Part shown: piece after piece, positions 33,668 to 41,931 of the stretch
Position numbering within the stretch: position 1 is the first letter of the stretch
How the letters are laid out: each line of letters opens with the position of its first letter
Source of the DNA: CAVQXR01 sp963717955
Lineage (GTDB): Bacteria > Actinomycetota > Thermoleophilia > Gaiellales > Gaiellaceae
Direction of reading: 5' to 3'
Assembly: GCA_963717955.1 (NCBI GenBank)
Contig: CAVQXR010000001.1
Span: 2,480,001 to 2,544,000, forward strand
DNA length: 64,000 bases
Made by a program: the position numbers and the translations under genes
The notes under the pieces: generated by a model
The model's database searches: none
Told to the model about the DNA's origin: nothing
The model's input: only the letters and a program-made list of their open reading frames with translations

Positions 33668-34344
33668 CGCTCTGCGACCGCCTCCGAGACGACTCGACGG
33701 CGGTCTGGGAGGGGCTGCACGGGCATCCCTTCATCCGCGAGCTCGCCGCCGGAACCCTGCCGCCGGCGACGTTTCGCTTCTACGTCGAGCAGAACCTCCT
33801 CTACCTCGCCGAGTACGCGCGCACGATCGCGATCGGGGTCGAGAAGGCCGACGGCGTCGAGACGATGCGGCGCTTCGCCTCCGACCTCGCGAACATCCTC
33901 GACGCGGAGATACCCGAGAACGAAGAGCTGTTGCGCCGCGTCGTCGCGCTCGGAGCGGAGGACCGCGGCGGCAGTCGGGGCATGGCTCCGGCCACGTTCG
34001 CCTATACGGGCTTTCTCGTCTCGACGGCGCTCGCCGGCGGCCCGGCGGAGATTCTGGCGGCGATCGTCCCCTGCACGTGGAGCTACGGAGACATCGGCTC
34101 GAGGCTCCTGGACGCGGGCCTGGTGCACGAGCACCCGGTCTACGCGGAGTGGATCCGCTTCTTCGGCGAGCCCGAGTACGGGCGTATCGTGGAGGCGATG
34201 AAAGGTGACCTCGATCGGCTCGGCCGCGACGCCGAGCCCGACCGGCTGTCGCGGATCTTCACCACGAGCGTGCGCCTCGAACGTGCCTTCTGGGACATGG
34301 CATATTCCTGCGAACGCTGGCCCGACGCTCAGGAGGAGGGTTGA
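33664..34344 (+). CDS. TenA-family protein (copy 2) with Asp44 changed to Asn
   Basis: A 226-residue paralogue of the TenA at 30988, same length and fold. The nucleophile Cys137 (VPCTWSYGDI), its Tyr, Tyr in HPVYAEW and Glu in RLERAFWDMAY are kept, but the Asp that binds the aminopyrimidine ring is Asn44 (AAC at 33793, FYVEQNLLYL). In TenA, Asp44 contacts the ring nitrogen and 4-amino group, so copy 2 may act on a 4-oxo or otherwise altered ring, such as the product of a deaminase. GTG 33664 overlaps the luciferase-like stop. It could also be a non-catalytic binding protein. Confidence 0.8.
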   Translation: MTLCDRLRDDSTAVWEGLHGHPFIRELAAGTLPPATFRFYVEQNLLYLAEYARTIAIGVEKADGVETMRRFASDLANILDAEIPENEELLRRVVALGAEDRGGSRGMAPATFAYTGFLVSTALAGGPAEILAAIVPCTWSYGDIGSRLLDAGLVHEHPVYAEWIRFFGEPEYGRIVEAMKGDLDRLGRDAEPDRLSRIFTTSVRLERAFWDMAYSCERWPDAQEEG

Positions 34345-34347
34345 GAG

Positions 34348-34674
34348 ATGGCCTACGACGAGCACCTTGCGGAGCGGGCTCGGCAGTTCCTGCCCGACGA
34401 GGGAGTGGTCGGCAAGCAGATGTTCGGCGGCATCGCGTTCATGCTCAACGGCAACATGTCGGTCGGCGTCGTCGGAGAGGAGTTGATCGTCCGTCTCGGC
34501 GCCGAGGCGGCCGGTGATGCGCTCACGCGGCCTCACGTGCGCGTCATGGACTTCACCGGGAAGCCCATGAAAGGCTGGGTGATCGTGGAGCCGGCGGGAA
34601 CCGAGGACGAGGCGGCACTTGCGGGCTGGGTCGAGCGGGGCGTCGCCTTCGCGGGCTCGCTGCCGCCAAAGTAG
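34348..34674 (+). CDS. TfoX N-terminal domain-like small protein
   Basis: A 108-residue protein with the TfoX-N pattern: VGKQMFGGIAFMLNGNMSVGVVGEELIVRLG, then VMDFTGKPMKGWVIVEPAG. Stand-alone TfoX-N proteins of this size are common in actinobacteria and have no established role; competence control is known only for full TfoX in other bacteria. It starts 4 bp after tenA copy 2 and is followed by a hairpin. Confidence 0.8.
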   Translation: MAYDEHLAERARQFLPDEGVVGKQMFGGIAFMLNGNMSVGVVGEELIVRLGAEAAGDALTRPHVRVMDFTGKPMKGWVIVEPAGTEDEAALAGWVERGVAFAGSLPPK

Positions 34675-34695
34675 GGGCCGGACCTGATTCGGCCC
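34675..34695 (+). terminator. Hairpin inside the tenA-SDR gene run
   Basis: GGGCCG / CGGCCC with a 9-nt loop starts right after the TfoX-like stop and ends 18 bp before the next SDR start. It may reduce read-through into the SDR pair. Confidence 0.4.
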
Positions 34696-34712
34696 GCGGA
34701 ACGGGAGGCGAG

Positions 34713-35474
34713 ATGAAGCGACTCGACCGAAGGGTGGCGGTCGTCACCGGCGCCGGCAGCGGAATCGGCAGGGCGGTGGCGCGGAAGTTCCTCGCCGAGG
34801 GCGCCCGGGTCGTCTTCGGGGACGTACGCGCCGACCGGGTGGAGGACGCCGCAGGCGAGCTGTCGTCGCTCGGCCCGGTTCACGGCCTGGCGGGCGACGT
34901 CACCGACGACGCCTTCTGCCAGCTCCTCGTCGACACGGCCGTCGAGCGGTTCGGCGAGGTGAACGTCTCCGTCGCGAACGCCGGGATCGTCCGCCGCCAC
35001 CCGTTCCTCGAGCACACGCGCGAGTCGTGGGATCGCACGCTCGCGATCAACCTGACCCATGTCTACGTGCTGAGCCAGTGTGTGGCGCGGCAGATGATGA
35101 AGCAGGGAAAGGGCGGCGTCATCCTGGCGACGGCGTCGGCGAACGGGCACGTTGCGGAGAAGGAGGTGGCCGCCTACAACGCCGCTAAGGCGGGGGTCGT
35201 GCTCCTCACCCAGACGATGGCGATCGAGCTCGCGCCGTACGGCATCCGTGCGTGCTGCGTCTCGCCGGGCTATGTCGGGCCGACGAACCTCGTGGTCGAC
35301 GGCGGCGGCCCGGTCGAGTACTTCGACGACATGCGCGAGCACGTCCCGCTCGGGCGCCTCGCGAGCGTCGACGAGATCGCGAACCTGTTCTGCTTCCTCG
35401 CCTCCGACGAGGCGTCGTTCATCTCGGGCGAGTCCGTGATCATCGACGGCGCCCAGCTCGCCGAACAGCGGTGA
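34713..35474 (+). CDS. Short-chain dehydrogenase/reductase
   Basis: A 253-residue classical SDR. The cofactor site is TGAGSGIGRAVA (about 13-24), NAGIVRR near 90, and catalytic Ser, Tyr and Lys in LATASANGHVAEKEVAAYNAAKAG. The end of the domain has SDEASFISGESVIIDG. Substrate unknown. ATG 34713 is preceded by a GGGAGGCGAG ribosome site. It is in tandem with a second SDR 4 bp later, possibly for two hydroxyl or keto intermediates of the same route. Confidence 0.85.
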   Translation: MKRLDRRVAVVTGAGSGIGRAVARKFLAEGARVVFGDVRADRVEDAAGELSSLGPVHGLAGDVTDDAFCQLLVDTAVERFGEVNVSVANAGIVRRHPFLEHTRESWDRTLAINLTHVYVLSQCVARQMMKQGKGGVILATASANGHVAEKEVAAYNAAKAGVVLLTQTMAIELAPYGIRACCVSPGYVGPTNLVVDGGGPVEYFDDMREHVPLGRLASVDEIANLFCFLASDEASFISGESVIIDGAQLAEQR

Positions 35475-35478
35475 CGTG

Positions 35479-36216
35479 ATGGGCGTGCACGAGGGCCGAG
35501 GGGTGTTCGTCTCGGGCGGGACGACCGGAATGGGCATTGCAGCAGCCCGGCGCTTCGTCGCCGACGGCGCGAAGGTCTACGTCGTCGGCCGCACGCCCGG
35601 GAAGCTCGAGGCGGCGCTCTCCGAGCTCGGCCCCGCTGCGTCCGGGTGCCCGTGCGACGTCGCCGTCGAGGAGGAGGTCGAGGCCGCGCTCGAGCGGGCG
35701 CTCCGCTTCCTCGGCCGGCTCGACGCCGTCTTCGTCAACGCCGGCGTCGACGGGCAGAACCGCGGTTGCCTCGAGATCGACGCCGACTTCTTCCGCTACG
35801 TCATGGGCGTCAACTGCGTCGGCTCGTTCCTCGTCGCACGCGGCGCCGCCCGCAGGATGCCGGACGGTGGAGCCCTCGTCTTCAATGCCTCGATCTCCGG
35901 CCTGGCCGCCGAGGAGGGCTTCGCCGACTACAGCGCCTCCAAGGGAGGCCAGGTATTGCTCGCCCGGACGATGGCGAAGGAGCTCGGCCGGCGGGGCTTC
36001 TGGGTCCCGATCGTCTGCCCGGGCTACGTCCGCACGCCGCAGGTCGAGAAGTACCTCGACGATCCCGAGATCGCGGCCGAGATCGTCTCGCAGATTCCCG
36101 TCGGCCGGGTCGGGACCGCCGAGGAGATCGCCGACCTCGTCTCCTTCCTCGCGCGTCCCGAAGCCGCGTACCTGAACGGCGCGATCGTGAACGTCGACGG
36201 CGGCCGGATGGCGTAG
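35479..36216 (+). CDS. Short-chain dehydrogenase/reductase
   Basis: A 245-residue SDR. The cofactor loop is GGTTGMGIAAARR, NAGVDGQN follows, and the catalytic residues are in NASISGLAAEEGFADYSASKGGQ (Ser, Tyr, Lys). The C-terminus LNGAIVNVDGGRMA is standard. ATG 35479 is used; GTG 35476 adds one codon. It is the last gene of the rightward run from tenA and converges on the broken CoA-transferase gene. Confidence 0.85.
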   Translation: MGVHEGRGVFVSGGTTGMGIAAARRFVADGAKVYVVGRTPGKLEAALSELGPAASGCPCDVAVEEEVEAALERALRFLGRLDAVFVNAGVDGQNRGCLEIDADFFRYVMGVNCVGSFLVARGAARRMPDGGALVFNASISGLAAEEGFADYSASKGGQVLLARTMAKELGRRGFWVPIVCPGYVRTPQVEKYLDDPEIAAEIVSQIPVGRVGTAEEIADLVSFLARPEAAYLNGAIVNVDGGRMA

Positions 36217-36263
36217 CCTCCGCGGCTGAGCGGACGGCTCGGCCGGCCGCGACCCGCGCAGGA

Positions 36264-36278
36264 GCCGGCGAAGCCGGC
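36264..36278. terminator. Short perfect hairpin between convergent genes
   Basis: GCCGGC-GAA-GCCGGC lies in the 97-bp gap between the SDR stop (36216) and the CoA-transferase remnant (36314). The stem is only 6 bp and there is no T-run. Confidence 0.35.
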
Positions 36279-36313
36279 GGTCACCGCCTCCGAACCGCCG
36301 ATCTCGCGTCCGC

Positions 36314-37461
36314 TCAGCCGCAAATGCCCCAGCCGGTCTCGTTCGCGTCGCCGAGGAGCGGCGTGGACGTCGCCGCCGTCGATTCGGAATCCGACATCGT
36401 GACCGGGAGGCGCACGGTCGGCACCTCGCCGGCCGACGGATGCCGCTGCGAGGCGACCATCCGCAGCACCTGCACCTGCTCCGATTCGAGCACCTCCGAG
36501 AGGCGCTGGACCGGGGCGCACGCGACCCCGACGGTGGTGAGCGCCTCGACCCAGCCGGCGGCCGGCCGGGCCGCGAGCGCCGCCTCGAGCTCGACCCGCG
36601 AGCTCGTCGGCGTTCCGCACACGATCGGCGTTCTCGGCGAAGCGGGGATCCTCGATCAGCCGCTCGAGCCCGATCGTCCGGCAGAGGTTGCCCCAGGAGT
36701 CGCGGCCGCCGGTGCCGACGACGACGAGGTAGCCGTCGGCGGTGCGGTAGGCCTCGTACGGGGCGAAGAACGGGCTGCGCGTCCCGGCCGGTCCCGGTTC
36801 CGCCCCGCCGAGCAAGTACGTGAGGACGTGCATCGATTCCCAGGCGAGCGCGCACTCGAGCAGGCTACGTCGTCACCCACTGACCGGCTCCCGTCCGTTC
36901 GCGCCGCGCGAGCGCGGCCTGGATCCCGATCACGGCGTACAGGGCGCTGCCGAAGTCGAGCGCCGCGACCGGGATCTTCGCCGGCGGGCCGCCCGGATGA
37001 CCCGTCATCGCCATCAGGCCGGAGAGCGCCTGCACCGTGGTGTCGTAGCCGCCGTCCTGGGCGAGCGGTCCCACCTGCCCGAACGCCGAGATCGATGCGT
37101 ACACGACGCGCGGATAGCGTGCCGCGACCGCCGGGTAGTCGAGCGCGAACTTCGCGAGCGCGCCGGGTCGCATGTTCTCGACGAGGACGTCGGCCCCGCC
37201 CAACAACTCCTCGAGCCGGGCCCGATCGTCCTCGACGCCGAGATCGAGCTCGATCGAGCGCTTGCCGCGATTCAGCGTCAGGAAGCTCGCGCTCTCGCCT
37301 TCGCGGAAGACCGGCCCCTGTCGGCGGTACACGTCACCGACGCCCGGCCGCTCGACCTTGAGCACCGTCGCGCCGAGATCGGCGAGCACCTGGGCGCAGT
37401 AGGGGCCGGCGACGTACTGCGTCAGGTCGAGGACGCGGACGCCCTCGAGCGGGTAGCTCAA
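36314..37461 (-). pseudogene. CaiB/BaiF-type CoA-transferase, broken by two frameshifts
   Basis: Family III CoA-transferase sequence is spread over three frames. From TTG 37461: SYPLEGVRVLDLTQYVAGPY, VLADLGATVLKVERPG, ENMRPGALAKFALDY up to GQWVTT and a stop at 36865. It resumes in another frame with ESMHVLTYLLGG (about 36840-36620, SPFFAPYEAYRTADG, ENADRVRNADEL), then in a third with RVELEAALAARPAAGWVEAL down to the stop at 36314. Joined, these give a normal full-length enzyme that moves CoA between acids. Breaks lie near 36870 and 36615. Either the gene is dead or the sequence has two indel errors. It overlaps the epimerase stop, ending the unit that starts at the mutase. Confidence 0.8.
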
Positions 37462-37856
37462 GGCCGCGGCCCCTCGACGAGCTCGACGAGGATCCCACCC
37501 GTCGTCCGCGGATGGAGGAAGACGGAGGGGCGCCCGTCCGAGGAGGCAACGACCTCTCCTGCCGGCTCGATCCCGTCGGCGCGCAGCTGCTCGATCACGC
37601 ACGCGAGCGGCTCGTCGACCCGAAAGGCGATGTGGTGCAACCCGGACCCACGGCGCTCGAGGAACCCCTCGATCGGGTTGCCGGGCCTGGCGGGGGTGAC
37701 GAGCTCGACCTGGGCGCCGGGCCCGAAGCGGGAGATCGCGACGCCGCTCGGCATCTCGATCGGCTCCGGCGCCCCGCCGAGCGCGTCGACCAGCGGATGG
37801 CCGGCGGTCTCGGTCGCGGCGATCCCGACGTGGTCGAGGCGAGCCGCCCGGAGCAT
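37458..37856 (-). CDS. Methylmalonyl-CoA epimerase-like VOC protein
   Basis: A 132-residue glyoxalase-fold protein. LDHVGIAA (metal His near residue 9), GLHHIAFRVDE (His near 72) and FLHPRTTGGILVELVE (Glu near the end) form the metal site typical of methylmalonyl-CoA epimerase. It overlaps the mutase stop in ATGA, strongly supporting a joint role in (2R)/(2S)-methylmalonyl-CoA interconversion or a related acyl-CoA. Confidence 0.87.
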   Translation of the reverse strand: MLRAARLDHVGIAATETAGHPLVDALGGAPEPIEMPSGVAISRFGPGAQVELVTPARPGNPIEGFLERRGSGLHHIAFRVDEPLACVIEQLRADGIEPAGEVVASSDGRPSVFLHPRTTGGILVELVEGPRP

Positions 37857-39526
37857 CAGACGACCGTCGAGGGGCTGTGGTAGCCGAAGACCGAGCCGAG
37901 CGCCCCGGAAATCTCGCCGACCGAGGCGTAGGCGCGCACCGCATCGAGGATCGCGGGCATCGTGTTCGCGCCCGATACGGCCGCTGCCGTGACCGCTGCG
38001 AGGGCGCGTTCGACCTGTGGCAGGTCCCGCCCGGCTCGCGTCCGCCGGAGTCGCTCGAGCTGCCGCGCGGCGACCTCCTCGGGGATCGACAGAATCTCGA
38101 TCTCCTGCTCATCCGCGCGCTCGCCCGCGAACCGGTTGACGCCGACGACAACCCGCTCGCCACGCTCGATCCGCGCCTGCTCCGCATACGCCGACTCGGC
38201 GATCGCGAGCTCGAGCGAGCCGTCCTCGACGCCCCGCAGCACGCCGTGCTCCTCCACGTCTGCGAGCAGCCGCGCGGCGCGTTGCTCCAGCTCGTCGGTG
38301 AGGGTCTCGAGGAGGTACGAGCCGCCGAGCGGGTCGACCGCCCGCGTCACACCCGACTCGTACGCGACGATCTGCTGGGTGCGCAGCGCGATCAGCGCAG
38401 CCGCCTCCGTCGGGAGCGCGAGCGCCTCGTCCCACGAGATCGTGTGGACGGCCTGCGCTCCCGAGAGCACGATCGCGAGCGTCTGCAAGGTCGTGCGCAC
38501 GATGTTGTTGAGCGGCTCGATGCCCGTCAGCGAGGTACCGTCCCCGCCCGAGAACAGCCGGAGCGTCCACGACTCGGGACGCTCCGCGCCGAAGCGCTCG
38601 CGCATGATCCTCGCCCAGAGCCGGCGCGCCGCCCGATGCTTCGCGATCTCCTCGAAGAAGTCGCGCATCGTCGAGATGTTGTAGGAGAAGCGCGGCGCGA
38701 ACTCGTCGACCGGGATCCCGCGGTCGGCGACCGCTTGCACGTACGCGCTCGCGTTGGCGAGGGTGTACGCGATCTCCTGCACGGCGTCGCAGCCCGCCTG
38801 ACGCATGTGGTACCCGCAGACCGAGATCGGGTTGAACTTCGGCAGGTGGCGGGCCGAGTACTCGATCACGTCGGCGACGAGGCGAAGCGAAGGCCCGGGC
38901 GGGTAGATGTAGGTCTTGCGGGCCAGGAACTCCTTGAGGATGTCGTTCTGAACGGTGCCGCGCAGCACCCGGGGGTCGACCCCCTGCCGTTCGCCGACGA
39001 CCTGGTACATCGCGAGCACGATCGGCGCCGTCGCGTTGATCGTGAACGAGGTCGAGATGCGGTCGAGCGGGATGCGGTCGAAGACGCGCTCCATGTCGGC
39101 GAGGGTGTCGATCGCGACGCCGACCTTGCCGATCTCGCCCGCCGCCTTCGGGTCGTCGGAGTCCATCCCCATCTGTGTCGGGAGGTCGAGCGCGACCGAG
39201 AGCCCGGTCTGGCCCTGGTCGAGCAGGAACCGGAATCGCTCGTTCGTGTCCTCGGGGTTCCCGTGGCCCGCGTAGAGCCGCATCGTCCAGAGCCGGCCCC
39301 GATACATGCTCCGGTGGATGCCCCGCGTGAACGGATACTCGCCGGGCAGGTCGCTGCACGTGTCCGGACCGGTGGACCGGTCGAGCTCCGTGTAGAGCGC
39401 CGCGACCGGGATCCCCGAGTCGGTCACAGCGTCGGGTAGCGCCCCGGTCAGCTCCTGCCAGCGCGCGATCGCGCGCTCGAGATCGGCGCGGGCCTCGACG
39501 ATTCGCCGATCATCCAGGGATGCCAC
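37856..39526 (-). CDS. Methylmalonyl-CoA mutase-type alpha subunit without B12 domain
   Basis: A 556-residue (alpha/beta)8-barrel subunit. Landmarks are MRLYAGHGNPEDTNERF (TMR-x-Y substrate motif), LDLPTQMGMDSDDP, GTVQNDILKEFLARKTYIYPP (the Arg of methylmalonyl-CoA mutases is kept) and ISVCGYHMRQAGC (Tyr-His pair). The C-terminal B12-binding domain is absent, so a separate small subunit is needed; none is in the window. The retained Tyr and Arg favour methylmalonyl-CoA over isobutyryl- or 2-hydroxyisobutyryl-CoA, but Gln before the Tyr is Leu and the usual Tyr after PTQxG is Met. GTG 39526 (VASLDDRRIVEA) has GGGAG just upstream. It is divergent from the molybdenum hydroxylase. Confidence 0.88.
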   Translation of the reverse strand: MASLDDRRIVEARADLERAIARWQELTGALPDAVTDSGIPVAALYTELDRSTGPDTCSDLPGEYPFTRGIHRSMYRGRLWTMRLYAGHGNPEDTNERFRFLLDQGQTGLSVALDLPTQMGMDSDDPKAAGEIGKVGVAIDTLADMERVFDRIPLDRISTSFTINATAPIVLAMYQVVGERQGVDPRVLRGTVQNDILKEFLARKTYIYPPGPSLRLVADVIEYSARHLPKFNPISVCGYHMRQAGCDAVQEIAYTLANASAYVQAVADRGIPVDEFAPRFSYNISTMRDFFEEIAKHRAARRLWARIMRERFGAERPESWTLRLFSGGDGTSLTGIEPLNNIVRTTLQTLAIVLSGAQAVHTISWDEALALPTEAAALIALRTQQIVAYESGVTRAVDPLGGSYLLETLTDELEQRAARLLADVEEHGVLRGVEDGSLELAIAESAYAEQARIERGERVVVGVNRFAGERADEQEIEILSIPEEVAARQLERLRRTRAGRDLPQVERALAAVTAAAVSGANTMPAILDAVRAYASVGEISGALGSVFGYHSPSTVV

Positions 39527-41913
39527 CGCTCCCGTATATCGTATCTGATCTGACCACGCCGCCTTTTGCACCGGAGGGACTCGCGCTCGGCCGCTGGCTC
39601 GGGAAGCCGCTCCCGCGCCTCGAAGACCGCCGTTTCCTGCTCGGTGCTGGCGAGTTCATCGCCGATCTGCGCCTCCCCGGAGCCGTCCACGCGGTCTTCG
39701 TGCGCTCGCAGGTCGCCCATGGCCGCGTCCGTGCCCTCGACAAGGAGGACGCGCGCGCGGTGCCCGGGCTGGTCGTGGTGCTCGGGGCCGGCGACCTCCC
39801 TCACCGGCCCCTCGTCGACGCGGTCGCCATCGACGGCCTGGCGAGGACGCCGCAGCCTGCGCTTGCCGCCGACATCGTGCGCTTCGCGGGCGAGCCCGTC
39901 GCGATCGTGCTCGCCGAGACCCGGTATCTCGCCGAGGACGCGGCCGAGCGCGTCGTCGTGGACGTCGAGGAGCTGCCCGTGGCCATGGACGTCGAGGCGG
40001 CGGCCGCGCCGCAGGCCCCCCTTCTGCACCCCGACCTCGGCACGAACACGGTATTCGCCTCGTCGCGCCGCTTCGGTGACGCCGAGCGAGCGTTCGGCGC
40101 CGCTGCGCACGTCGTCCGCTCACACTTCCGCGGCAACCGTTGCACTGCCGCCCCGATGGAGACGAGGGGCTGCGCGGCGAGCTGGGACGCCGCGGCGGGC
40201 CGCCTCACCGTCTGGAGCTCGACGCAGTCGCCCCACCTGCTCCGCCGCAGGCTCGGACTCGCGCTCGACCTGCCGGACGGGCGCATCCGGGTCATCGTGC
40301 CCGACGTCGGCGGCGGCTTCGGACAGAAGATTCCCCTTCACCCGGAGGAGGTGGCGGTCGCGCTCGCAGCCCGCCGGCTGGGGCGTCCGGTGGTCTGGAT
40401 CGAGGATCGCCGGGAGAACCTCGTCGGCGCCACCCACGCGAAGGAGCAGTGGATCGACCTCGAGCTCGCTCTCGCTGCCGACGGAGAGTTCCTCGCGCTC
40501 CGTGCACGGGTCGTCGGGGATGCCGGCGCCTACTCCCACAACGCGGCGAGCGCGCTCATCGAGCCCTACCTCTCCGCCTACCTCATGCCGGGTGTCTACC
40601 GGATCCGGCATCTTGAGCTCGAGATCGCCGCCGTGCTGACGAACAAGGCGCCCACGGCGCCGTACCGCGGCGTCGGCTGGACGGCCGGGCACACGGCGCG
40701 CGAGCTGCTCGTCGAACGGGCGGCGGTCGAGCTCGGGATCGACCCTGCGGCGCTGCGGCGGCAGAACATGGTGGCTCCCGACGAGTTCCCCTACGAGAGC
40801 TGCGTCGGGATGCTCTACGACTCGGGGAGCTACCGGGAGTCGCTCGACCGGGCGCTCGAGCTGGCCGGCTACGAGCCGTTCCGCGCACGCCAGGTCGCCG
40901 CCCGCGACGAGGGCCGGTACCTCGGGATCGGGGTCAGCCCCTACGTCGAGCCGACCGGCTGGGGGACCGATGGCAGCAGCCAGTCGAGCTGGGTCTTCGC
41001 CTCGCACGACGCGGCGCGCGTGACGGTCGAGCCCTCGGGCGAGATCACCGTCGCGATCGGAACGCCCGCGCAGGGCCAGGGGCACGCGACGGCGATCGCG
41101 CAGCTCGTCGCCGATCGGCTCGGGGCGATCCCAGCGGACGTCACGGTGATCGCGAACGACACCGCCGCGACGCCGATGAGCACCTCGGGCACGCGGGCGA
41201 GCCGCGTCGCGGTCGTGATCGGCGGGGCGGTGCTCCTCGCCGCCGAGGAGCTCCGGGAGCGGCTGCTCGCCATCGCCGGGTTCCTGCTCGAGGCCGACCC
41301 GGCCGACCTCGAGCTCGTGGAGGGCGGGGTCGCCCTCCGGGATGCCCCGTCGAGGCGCGTGTCCCTCCGCGAGCTGGCCGAGGCCGCCCACTACCGGCGG
41401 GATCTCCGGGCCGTCGTGCCGGAGCCCGATCTCACCGCATCCGCGTTCCATGATCCGAGGGCGACGTACTCGAACGGCTGCATCGTGTGCGAGGTCGAGG
41501 TCGACGTCGAGACCGGCGCCGTCGGGGTCGAGCGTCTCGTCGCCGTCGAGGACTGCGGCACGATTCTCAATCCGGCGATCGTGGACGGCCAGATCCGCGG
41601 CGCGCTGGCTCAGGGACTCGGCCTCGCCCTGCTCGAGCACGCGGCCTACGACGAGCGGGGCCAGCCGCTCGCGTCGACGTTCCTCGACTACCTGCTCCCG
41701 ACCGCCGCGGAGGTGCCGGCCGTCGAGATCGACCATTGCCGCTCGCCCTCGCCGTTCACGCCCGGCGGGATCAAGGGGATGGGCGAGTCCGGGCTCGTCG
41801 CCTCACCGGCGGCGGTCGCCGCCGCGGTCGCGGATGCGCTGGCCCCGTTCGGCGCCCGGGTCGAGCGCCTTCCGCTCTCCCCCGAGACCGTGCTCGACAT
41901 GATTCAGCCCTGA
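39520..41913 (+). CDS. Xanthine-dehydrogenase-family molybdenum hydroxylase, large subunit
   Basis: A 797-residue molybdopterin subunit. LGRWLGKPLPRLEDRRFLLG starts the aldehyde oxidase a/b hammerhead domain, with DVGGGFGQKIPLHPEEVA around residue 262, APYRGVGWTAGHTARELLVE around 380, and the catalytic Glu in GGIKGMGESGLVASPA near 755. It lacks the AYRCSFR active loop of form I CO dehydrogenase, so a purine, pyrimidine, aldehyde or other heterocycle hydroxylase is expected. Partners follow at 42711 (FAD) and 43558 (2Fe-2S). ATG 39520 is the only usual start and overlaps the mutase gene by 7 bp and an operator-like site; the true N-terminus may lie nearer residue 20. Confidence 0.88.
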   Translation: MPPLPYIVSDLTTPPFAPEGLALGRWLGKPLPRLEDRRFLLGAGEFIADLRLPGAVHAVFVRSQVAHGRVRALDKEDARAVPGLVVVLGAGDLPHRPLVDAVAIDGLARTPQPALAADIVRFAGEPVAIVLAETRYLAEDAAERVVVDVEELPVAMDVEAAAAPQAPLLHPDLGTNTVFASSRRFGDAERAFGAAAHVVRSHFRGNRCTAAPMETRGCAASWDAAAGRLTVWSSTQSPHLLRRRLGLALDLPDGRIRVIVPDVGGGFGQKIPLHPEEVAVALAARRLGRPVVWIEDRRENLVGATHAKEQWIDLELALAADGEFLALRARVVGDAGAYSHNAASALIEPYLSAYLMPGVYRIRHLELEIAAVLTNKAPTAPYRGVGWTAGHTARELLVERAAVELGIDPAALRRQNMVAPDEFPYESCVGMLYDSGSYRESLDRALELAGYEPFRARQVAARDEGRYLGIGVSPYVEPTGWGTDGSSQSSWVFASHDAARVTVEPSGEITVAIGTPAQGQGHATAIAQLVADRLGAIPADVTVIANDTAATPMSTSGTRASRVAVVIGGAVLLAAEELRERLLAIAGFLLEADPADLELVEGGVALRDAPSRRVSLRELAEAAHYRRDLRAVVPEPDLTASAFHDPRATYSNGCIVCEVEVDVETGAVGVERLVAVEDCGTILNPAIVDGQIRGALAQGLGLALLEHAAYDERGQPLASTFLDYLLPTAAEVPAVEIDHCRSPSPFTPGGIKGMGESGLVASPAAVAAAVADALAPFGARVERLPLSPETVLDMIQP
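39533..39550 (+). promoter_or_regulatory. Operator-like site 5 of 5 (mutase / molybdenum hydroxylase divergence)
   Basis: CGTATATCGTATCTGATC matches the consensus closely. It is 7 bp upstream of the mutase GTG (39526) and lies just inside the only usual start (ATG 39520) of the divergent hydroxylase gene, so either that start is wrong or the site overlaps coding DNA. Confidence 0.6.
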
Positions 41914-41931
41914 CGAGGAAAGCGAGGTTCC

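Noticed and set aside
39520..41913. Form I carbon monoxide dehydrogenase large subunit
   Set aside because: The AYRCSFR loop is absent; the site reads APYRGVGW, so a CO-oxidising enzyme is not supported.
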